NCBI GenBank assembly: GCA_003644335.1
Contig: QNCB01000036.1
Span: forward strand, 1 to 8,306
DNA: 8,306 bases
Source of the DNA: Planctomycetota bacterium
GTDB taxonomy: Bacteria > Planctomycetota > Phycisphaerae > SM23-33
Direction: 5' to 3'
Shown in pieces: positions 1-5,595 of the stretch. Numbering within the stretch: the first letter of the stretch is position 1; each line of letters begins with the position of its first letter. The notes beneath the pieces are model-generated. The model did no database searches. It saw nothing but the letters and a program-made list of their open reading frames with translations, and was not told the DNA's origin. Position numbers and translations under genes: made by a program.

Positions 1-1907
1 GCGTGACATCTCTTGGTGAAGGCGGGATTTCTACGGAAAGGGCGATCCCCATTGAAGCGCGCCAGACTCACGTTACGCAGATGGGGGCGCTGGACCCCAT
101 CCGAACACCGGAGTCCATGCGTGCTGGAATCGACATCCGGGCGGCCGTTACGGCACAGAAAGACCCGAAGGGGGACATCTATGTCCCCGTTTACGACGTA
201 AAAACTCGGCGTGAAAAGTATGTCAAAGCTGGAGACCTCCAAAACTCCGTGGTGATGTTCCCGAACCAGCCCTCCAAAGGACGCGTAGACGTTGTTGATC
301 AGGGAGTTGTACGCCGCGTACCCTTCTCGAAAGTGGATTACCAGATTCCTCATCAGTCGAGGATGTATAGCCCCACTACCAACCTCATCCCATTCCTGGA
401 GTCTGCGCAGGGAAACCGCGCAGTCATGGGCTCGAAGATGCAGGTGCAGGCACTGTCGTTGGTGGATCGTGAGGCGCCTTATGTACAGGTTGCGACTCCG
501 TCGGGTAAGTCATTTGAGAACATGATTGGGCGCATCATCAATCCTCATGCTCCAGTGTCGGGAGTAGTGAAGAAGATCGACGATGACTATATTTATCTGC
601 AACCTGACGGGGAGAAACGGGCTGCGAAGGGCGATCTTATCAAGGTGCCCTACGATAAGAACTTCCCGCTAGCCGCGAAGACGTACTTGAATCACGACTT
701 GGAAGTGAAAAAAGGGGATCGCGTAAAGGCTAACCAGCGACTGGGTGACTCTAATTTCACTCGAGGGGGTACCCTCGCGCTGGGAAAAAATATGAGCGTC
801 GCGTTCATGCCGTACTATGGCGCGAACTCCAACGATGCGGTCGTTGTGAGTGAGGATGCGGCTAAGAAGTTAACGTCTGAGCGTATGTACAAGATCGTGG
901 TTTCCAAAGACCCTGACCTTACGTTCAGCGCGAATAAGCATAAGACCTACTATGGGCACAATTACACAAAGGACCAGTACAAACCTATCGATAAGGACGG
1001 AGTTGTCGCTCCTGGTACTAAGCTGCTTCCAGGAGATCCTGTTATAGTAGGGGTTCGAAAGACCGAGCTTTCCCCTGATGACTTGATTCTGGGGAAGCTG
1101 CACAAGTCTCTGGCACAACCCCATCGTGAGTTCAAGCAGGGGTGGGATCACGACCACGAAGGTGAGGTAGTGGACGTGGTGAAGACACCCAAGCGCATCA
1201 CCCTCACAGTTAAGACGAAAGAGCCTGCGGGAATCGGAGATAAGATCGCTGGGCGATACGGTAACAAAGGAGTTATCTCAGAGATCGTTCCAACTGACCA
1301 AATGGTGCAGGACGAGGCTGGAAAGCCCATCGACGTACTCATGACTTCTGCGGGGGTGGTTTCGCGTATCAACCCGAGCCAGATTATCGAGACGGCAGTC
1401 GGGAAGGTCGTGGAGAAGACGGGCAAGCCGATAGTGGTCGAAAACTTTCAGGACCGTGACAATGTCAAGTGGGCGAAAGACCTCCTAAAGAAGCACGGGG
1501 TGAAAGACAAGGAGACGGTTTACGACCCCCGGTCCGGGAAGAAGATCCCTAAGGTTTTTGTGGGGCGTCAATACCTCTATAAGCTCTTCAAAACGACCGA
1601 CAACAACTACAGTGCGAGGAGTACGGGCTCTTATGATATGAATCTCCAGCCCACCCGCGGAGGTACGCAGGGCTCTAAGCGTGTTGGTAGGATGGAATTC
1701 GATGCGTTAGTTGGACACAATGCTCGAAATATCCTACGTGAAGCAGCAACGGTGAAGAGTCAGAAGAACGATGAATTTTGGCGGGGAGTACAACTTGGAC
1801 AAACTCCCCAGGAGCCCAAGTCTACTTTTGCCTACGACAAATTTTTGGGGATGCTTACGGGTGCGGGTGTTAGAGTACGGCGTGACGGTAGCCGCCTGAC
1901 CTTAGGG
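1..1907 (+). other. Beta-type (RpoB C-terminal) segment of the fusion
   Basis: About 635 residues corresponding to E. coli beta from about 530 to the C-terminus. Order seen: end of rifampicin cluster I, the region matching PIETPEGPN (here DPIRTPESM), IPFLE and NRAVMG, the flap region, LALGKNMSVAFMPYYG, the two-lysine motif, the SRINPSQIIET motif, and the clamp-contacting C-terminal region RSTGSYD...GRMEFDAL. The final beta element, FAYDKFLGMLTGAGVRV, aligns with the E. coli end ESFNVLLKEIRSLGINIEL and then passes directly into beta'. The seam near 1905 is estimated by homology and could move by some tens of bases. Confidence 0.9.
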
Positions 1908-4907
1908 CCGCTTACCGATAAAGATGTCTTGGAGATGTCAGCCGGAGAGGTGAAAGACGCCAAAATTGTTCGAGCCAAAGATTTGCGTCCTGAAGCAGGA
2001 GGTCTTTTTGACCCCGGCGTAACCGGCGGCTTACGCGGTACACGATGGTCACATGTTGACCTAGCTGAACCTGTTATCAATCCGGTCTTCAAAGAACCAG
2101 TGCGCCGTCTTTTGGGCATGACGAATGCGCAGCTCACAGAGACCCTCAAAGAAAAGGGTGCCGCGCATATTCAGAAGCAGCTCAAGAAAATCGACCTGGA
2201 CGAGAAAGAGAAGTCTCTCCTCAAGCAGATGAAGGGGCGTAAGGCTGATCAGCTGGACAACGAGATCAAACAGGTCAAATACATCCGGGCACTCCGGGAC
2301 GTAGGGGTGACACCCGACAAAGCATACGTTGTAAGCAAAGTCCCAGTAGTGCCTCCTGTGATGCGCCCTGTCGTGCCGGGCCAGGGAGGAACGCAGATCA
2401 TCTACGGTGACGCTAATCCGCTGTACCAGGACCTTATCTACATTAACAACCAAATGAAAGAGGTCAAGAATCTGAAAACTCCCACTCCGCCAGGAGAGGA
2501 AGCACGTTTGCGTCCTGCATTACAACAAGCGGTTGGTGCCGTGTATGGAACGGATGAGCCTGCTACTGCGAAATCTAAAGCACGTAAGCATAAGGGCTTC
2601 CTTACCTACATCTCTGGAGTGGGGGGTCCGAAGCACGGGTTCTTCCAATCAAAGCTCATGGTACGCTCTCAAGACATGGCTGGGCGCGGTACCATCGTGC
2701 CCGACAGTACTCTTGGAGTGGACGAAATCGGAGTTCCGAAAGAGATGCTCTGGGGGATGTACGACAAGTTTGTTGTGCGGCGTCTTGTGCAGCAAGGGTT
2801 CCCGGCAGTTCAGGCCAAACAGATGGTCGAAAAGCGCCACATGGCTGCAGAAGAAGCTCTCCGCAGAGAAGTGCAAGAGCGCCCGGTGCTCATGAACCGC
2901 GCTCCAACACTGCATCGTTATAACATCGTCGGTGCGAAACCTGTACCGGTGCCCGGACGTACTATCCGCGTGAACCCGTTCGTTGAGGCGGGAATGAACG
3001 CAGATTACGACGGCGATAGTTCAATTACCGATGTAATTGTGAGGATAACAAAGCCCATAAATATCAATACGTTGCCCATTAGAGTAAGTGATATCCGAAA
3101 CCGAAGCAGGGAGAACGCGCTAAACGCGAATTACGGTATTGACAGCCTTCTGCCTGAAGGGTACTATAACCTCCATCTGCGGGACTTCCCTCGTACCAAG
3201 GAGGTTACAGTGAAGGATAATAAAGAAATCTACAAGGTGCCTGAAGGAGTTCAAGTATTCGGATTCAGCAGTAGGGAGCAGTCCGTCATATTGTGCGACG
3301 TCACAGAATTCTCCGTCCACCACAACCTAGAGATTATCCTAGTTACTACTGAGAGCGGACGTACTGCGCAGGTGTCCAAAGATGATAGTATGTTCGGGCT
3401 CAACCCCATTACGTTTGAGTTGGAGCGTTTCAGTGGTCCGGAACACTCAGATTGGGCTATTCCAAGGCCCTCGAGATTACGCTGTAAAGATATTCCTGCC
3501 GTAGACAAGGTGTATGTTCCGATTGTACGAGATATCAGAGAATTTTCTGACGACACTCTAGAGATACCTCTTAATGAGGACACTGGTTGGTTGCTAGGCG
3601 CAGTTGTAGGCGACGGCTGGATTACTTACCGGTCGGATTCTGGCCTGCCAAGGGCGAGTGCTGTTGGTATTGCTAGCGTCGATCCTAGTATACAGAACAA
3701 GTTCAAACGTACTCTTACCTCGCTTGCGGAAGGTAAAGAACCTATTACATTTAAGCTCTACGAAAATAATCACAAGTATGAGGGACACACTTGTCATTCT
3801 GAAAAACTCCATATGTATGGATCAGGACTGGCTACGGCCCTTGGTGAAGTTTTCCAGCACACTACGGGTGCGGCCAACAAGCACCTTCCCGACGTGTTTA
3901 CAAACGCTCCTCGGGAGTTTTTGATTGGGTTGCTAGCCGGACTCTTGGATACCGACGGTACCGTTAGTATCGTAAAGGCCAAAGCAAAAAAACAACCTCA
4001 GGTTGTTGTCCACTACACTACTATCTCACCTCGACTGGCAGATGAGGTAGCGACACTCGGCCTTCTTCTGGGAGTAAAAACTAAGGTACATACGGCAAAG
4101 CGTAAAACGTCGGCGGACAATAAAGAATACCAAGTGCATTTCAGCACGCCAGACCTGAAGTCTATCGCAAAGGAGTTGCCTTGTGCTGTCCAATATAAGA
4201 GAGACAACCTGAAAACACTGGCTTCTTGGGACTTTAGTCTGAAGACAATTTCGTCCAAGACAGACCGCGTTCCTCTTCCTTCTAATCTGGTTGCTCCTCT
4301 TAAAAAACTAGTAGGTCCCGTTAGGAAAAAAGAGTGGGATACACTTTCTGATGAGAAGGTTTCGGCGTTGCGCAAGCGAGAGAGTATTCATGTTATTCTT
4401 AGTAAGGCGAAACGTACAGGGAAGATAGGAAGATCGACTCTGGAGGACCTTATCGAAATCTACGGAAGAGAGACCGTAGCTAAAGTGACGTCTCCCAAAT
4501 GGCTAGAGTTGGTTACTAACCCCTACATCATTTGGGATTGGATAAAAGACATCACCCCCATAGAAGGCCGTCACACCGCTTGGGACCTTACAGTTCCAGA
4601 CGGCAACACGTTTATGACGTCAAATCAGCTCATTGTGTACGACACCATGCAGCTCCACGTTCCGGTGGGGCCTAAGGCCGTACAGGAGGCGAAAGACATT
4701 ACGCTCTCCAACCTTCTTTTTGGCGATAAATCCAAGAGCGACCTGTTGGTGTTTCCGCAGCACGAGGCGATCATGGGTATTCACCACGCGTCCCGGATGG
4801 ATGATAAGAACAAGACAGTGAAGAAGTTCAAGACGAAGGCCGACGCTATTGCTGCGTACAAGCGCGGTGATATCAGTTTAGGAACGCGAGTAAAAATTGG
4901 AGGATGA
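1..4907 (+). CDS. rpoBC: RNA polymerase beta-beta' fusion subunit with intein, 5' partial
   Basis: Catalytic core of a bacterial-type DNA-dependent RNA polymerase. The frame is open to the left edge. The GTG at 3 is not a likely start, because the first residues (TSLGEGG) align inside E. coli beta near SALGPGG (about 531). Counting from codon 3-5, beta motifs are IPFLE (129), NRAVMG (about 138), a loop NMSVAFMPYYG, GDKIAGRYGNKGV (412-424, with K414 and K422 matching the two active-site lysines), and RSTGSYDMNLQP (539). Beta' begins near residue 636 (LTDKDVLEMSAGEV) and shows PVVPPVMRPVVP (781-792), NRAPTLHR (965-972) and the Mg loop NADYDGD (999-1005). An intein follows (1006-1547), then TMQLHVPV and an end (GTRVKIGG) that matches E. 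coli beta' near ARVKV. The spliced product in view is 1092 residues. There is no stop or linker between beta and beta'. The N-terminal beta' zinc domain is missing. Family identity is very secure; exact domain borders are by-eye alignment from memory. Confidence 0.96.
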   Translation, partial: VTSLGEGGISTERAIPIEARQTHVTQMGALDPIRTPESMRAGIDIRAAVTAQKDPKGDIYVPVYDVKTRREKYVKAGDLQNSVVMFPNQPSKGRVDVVDQGVVRRVPFSKVDYQIPHQSRMYSPTTNLIPFLESAQGNRAVMGSKMQVQALSLVDREAPYVQVATPSGKSFENMIGRIINPHAPVSGVVKKIDDDYIYLQPDGEKRAAKGDLIKVPYDKNFPLAAKTYLNHDLEVKKGDRVKANQRLGDSNFTRGGTLALGKNMSVAFMPYYGANSNDAVVVSEDAAKKLTSERMYKIVVSKDPDLTFSANKHKTYYGHNYTKDQYKPIDKDGVVAPGTKLLPGDPVIVGVRKTELSPDDLILGKLHKSLAQPHREFKQGWDHDHEGEVVDVVKTPKRITLTVKTKEPAGIGDKIAGRYGNKGVISEIVPTDQMVQDEAGKPIDVLMTSAGVVSRINPSQIIETAVGKVVEKTGKPIVVENFQDRDNVKWAKDLLKKHGVKDKETVYDPRSGKKIPKVFVGRQYLYKLFKTTDNNYSARSTGSYDMNLQPTRGGTQGSKRVGRMEFDALVGHNARNILREAATVKSQKNDEFWRGVQLGQTPQEPKSTFAYDKFLGMLTGAGVRVRRDGSRLTLGPLTDKDVLEMSAGEVKDAKIVRAKDLRPEAGGLFDPGVTGGLRGTRWSHVDLAEPVINPVFKEPVRRLLGMTNAQLTETLKEKGAAHIQKQLKKIDLDEKEKSLLKQMKGRKADQLDNEIKQVKYIRALRDVGVTPDKAYVVSKVPVVPPVMRPVVPGQGGTQIIYGDANPLYQDLIYINNQMKEVKNLKTPTPPGEEARLRPALQQAVGAVYGTDEPATAKSKARKHKGFLTYISGVGGPKHGFFQSKLMVRSQDMAGRGTIVPDSTLGVDEIGVPKEMLWGMYDKFVVRRLVQQGFPAVQAKQMVEKRHMAAEEALRREVQERPVLMNRAPTLHRYNIVGAKPVPVPGRTIRVNPFVEAGMNADYDGDSSITDVIVRITKPININTLPIRVSDIRNRSRENALNANYGIDSLLPEGYYNLHLRDFPRTKEVTVKDNKEIYKVPEGVQVFGFSSREQSVILCDVTEFSVHHNLEIILVTTESGRTAQVSKDDSMFGLNPITFELERFSGPEHSDWAIPRPSRLRCKDIPAVDKVYVPIVRDIREFSDDTLEIPLNEDTGWLLGAVVGDGWITYRSDSGLPRASAVGIASVDPSIQNKFKRTLTSLAEGKEPITFKLYENNHKYEGHTCHSEKLHMYGSGLATALGEVFQHTTGAANKHLPDVFTNAPREFLIGLLAGLLDTDGTVSIVKAKAKKQPQVVVHYTTISPRLADEVATLGLLLGVKTKVHTAKRKTSADNKEYQVHFSTPDLKSIAKELPCAVQYKRDNLKTLASWDFSLKTISSKTDRVPLPSNLVAPLKKLVGPVRKKEWDTLSDEKVSALRKRESIHVILSKAKRTGKIGRSTLEDLIEIYGRETVAKVTSPKWLELVTNPYIIWDWIKDITPIEGRHTAWDLTVPDGNTFMTSNQLIVYDTMQLHVPVGPKAVQEAKDITLSNLLFGDKSKSDLLVFPQHEAIMGIHHASRMDDKNKTVKKFKTKADAIAAYKRGDISLGTRVKIGG
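2997..3017 (+). other. RNA polymerase catalytic Mg-binding loop NADYDGD
   Basis: These seven codons encode N-A-D-Y-D-G-D, the counterpart of the near-universal NADFDGD of beta' and its homologues, whose three Asp residues hold the catalytic magnesium. Phe is replaced by Tyr. The third Asp is the last residue before the intein, so it is also the -1 extein residue for splicing. After splicing the loop would read NADYDGD-TMQLHVPV, matching the E. coli order NADFDGD-QMAVHVPL. Confidence 0.96.
3018..4643 (+). mobile_element. Intein with LAGLIDADG homing endonuclease, inserted in the beta' catalytic loop
   Basis: A 542-residue in-frame insertion between NADYDGD and TMQLHVPV; removing it restores an uninterrupted beta' sequence. 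Intein positions: block A at 1-10 (SSITDVIVRI, Ser1 nucleophile); block B near 104-126, with SKDD at 120-123 where TxxH is usual; two LAGLIDADG motifs, LLGAVVGDG (192-200, acidic D199) and LAGLLDTDG (306-314, D313); block F AWDLTVPDGNTFMT (521-534); block G NQLIVYD (536-542) followed by extein Thr. The penultimate residue is Tyr rather than His and the last is Asp rather than Asn. Inteins ending in Asp are a known minority class. Both endonuclease motifs keep their acidic residue, so mobility may still be active. A few lines counted by eye in the intein gave 40 to 60% GC against 55-57% in two extein lines, which weakly suggests different ancestry. Splicing is inferred, not shown. Confidence 0.95.
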
Positions 4908-4938
4908 GAGATGCGCACATTTTTTGAAGAAGGGTATC
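4875..4938. repeat. 64-base direct repeat, copy 1
   Basis: Matches 5288-5351 at a fixed offset of 413 bases with one difference (A at 4883, G at 5296). Identity stops abruptly at both ends. This copy spans the last codons of the polymerase fusion, its TGA stop, the GGAGG ribosome binding site and the first nine codons of the 127-residue tagged gene. It is probably the parent copy, because its left half is coding here and matches the family-conserved beta' end. Confidence 0.97.
4899..4903 (+). promoter_or_regulatory. Strong ribosome binding site GGAGG for the 127-residue gene
   Basis: GGAGG lies 7 bases before the ATG at 4911. It overlaps the last codons of the polymerase fusion (Gly-Gly-stop), so the stop TGA (4905-4907) sits in the spacer. 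This suggests translational coupling. The same site is copied at 5312-5316. Confidence 0.85.
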
Positions 4939-5294
4939 GAGGAACGTTCGAGAAACTCGGCCTCCTCACGCTTATCCCTACGAGCCGTGAGTCCGCAAAA
5001 GATTTCGGAGTGGGTGCGTTGAAAGGTTCTGGTATCGGGGCGGCAGGGGGTGCTGCATTAGGAGGTATAGGGGGGTTGATTGCAGGGGCTGTGAAGCGGC
5101 GTAGAGGCGTACCTCTCCCTAAGGGTATGCCTCTCGCAGCCTTAGGATTATTGAAAGGTACCATTGGTGGCGGTGTAGGGGGAGGGTTAGTGGGAGCAAA
5201 CGTAGGACTCATCAGGGGAGACCTTAAACGCAAAAGGGAAAGGGCAGAACAGTTAGAAAAGTTAAGACAGCTGCGTGAGCCCCTCAAAGTTTAG
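4911..5294 (+). CDS. Tagged glycine-zipper membrane protein, 127 residues
   Basis: I do not recognise a named family. It starts with the tag MRTFFEEGYRGTFEKLG (1-17). Two glycine-rich hydrophobic stretches follow: about 41-60 (GIGAAGGAALGGIGGLIAGA) and about 73-102. A basic turn (VKRRRGVPLPKG) separates them, and a charged helical tail of Lys, Arg, Glu and Leu follows (105-127). The GxxxG-like spacing resembles glycine-zipper hairpins that insert in membranes or pack in tail and ejection proteins. The start is fixed by GGAGG at 4899. The stop TAG (5292-5294) lies inside copy 2 of the 64-base repeat, so the original 3' end may have been replaced when the repeat was copied. Role unknown; a virion or membrane protein is a guess. 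Confidence 0.85.
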   Translation: MRTFFEEGYRGTFEKLGLLTLIPTSRESAKDFGVGALKGSGIGAAGGAALGGIGGLIAGAVKRRRGVPLPKGMPLAALGLLKGTIGGGVGGGLVGANVGLIRGDLKRKRERAEQLEKLRQLREPLKV

Positions 5295-5351
5295 GGACGC
5301 GAGTAAAAATTGGAGGATGAGAGATGCGCACATTTTTTGAAGAAGGGTATC
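5288..5351. repeat. 64-base direct repeat, copy 2
   Basis: Second copy of 4875-4938 with one mismatch. Here the left half is read in another frame: it gives the last Val codon and TAG stop of the 127-residue gene, then 29 untranslated bases. The right half gives the ribosome binding site and first nine codons of the 89-residue gene. Thus one event could supply a complete translation start plus tag to a new reading frame. Confidence 0.97.
5312..5316 (+). promoter_or_regulatory. Ribosome binding site GGAGG for the 89-residue gene
   Basis: Exact copy of the upstream site, 7 bases before the ATG at 5324, within copy 2 of the 64-base repeat. It fixes the start of the 89-residue gene. Confidence 0.85.
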
Positions 5352-5593
5352 AGGCAGCTCTTGTCAAACTCGGAATGGGCGAGATGGGGGGTCCCGGGTG
5401 GCAGTGGGGAACTTACGACAGAAATTTGCGTACGGCTGATCAGCAGGAAGCAATCGACGCGTGGTTAGCAAAGATGGACAAAGAAGTGGGCTCTGGTGGT
5501 TCAGGATACCATGCGCGACTGGGTAAGTTCGAGAATGCTAACCCGTGGCCGGAGACAATGGGTTACACCGATATTACAGGGTACTACGACTGA
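5324..5593 (+). CDS. Tagged small orphan protein, 89 residues
   Basis: No family recognised. Residues 1-17 (MRTFFEEGYQAALVKLG) repeat the tag of the preceding gene, with the first nine residues identical. The rest is unrelated to that gene: a Gly/Trp-rich stretch (MGGPGWQWGTYDRN), a probable helix (ADQQEAIDAWLAKMDKEV), a Gly/Ser turn, and a Pro/Tyr/Gly-rich acidic end (PWPETMGYTDITGYYD). There is no membrane segment, signal peptide or cysteine. It appears soluble. The copied ribosome binding site supports expression. The stop at 5591-5593 is 2 bases before the next ATG. Confidence 0.8.
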   Translation: MRTFFEEGYQAALVKLGMGEMGGPGWQWGTYDRNLRTADQQEAIDAWLAKMDKEVGSGGSGYHARLGKFENANPWPETMGYTDITGYYD

Positions 5594-5595
5594 AA

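Noticed and set aside
3..5. GTG as the start of the 1634-residue frame
   Set aside because: Homology to beta begins in mid-domain at this point and the frame is open to the edge, so this is an internal Val codon of a truncated gene.
2017..2036. Inverted repeat GCGTAA / TTACGC
   Set aside because: A six-base stem with an eight-base loop inside a conserved coding region, with no T run; not a credible terminator.
3018..4643. Group I or group II intron instead of an intein
   Set aside because: The frame stays open through the entire insertion and intein blocks A, B, F and G flank the LAGLIDADG motifs in the right order.
4904..4927. ATG at 4904 as an alternative start
   Set aside because: It gives only seven codons before a stop, and its spacing to GGAGG is too short; ATG 4911 is correctly spaced and begins the repeated tag.
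4781..5287. Antisense 168-residue frame rich in proline
   Set aside because: It is the mirror of glycine codons in the 127-residue gene (GGN read as NCC); no start signal and no family likeness.
5545..5595. Upstream GTG extension of the polymerase/phosphoesterase gene
   Set aside because: It would overlap the 89-residue gene by about 49 bases and adds 17 residues without homology; ATG 5596 follows the previous stop by two bases.
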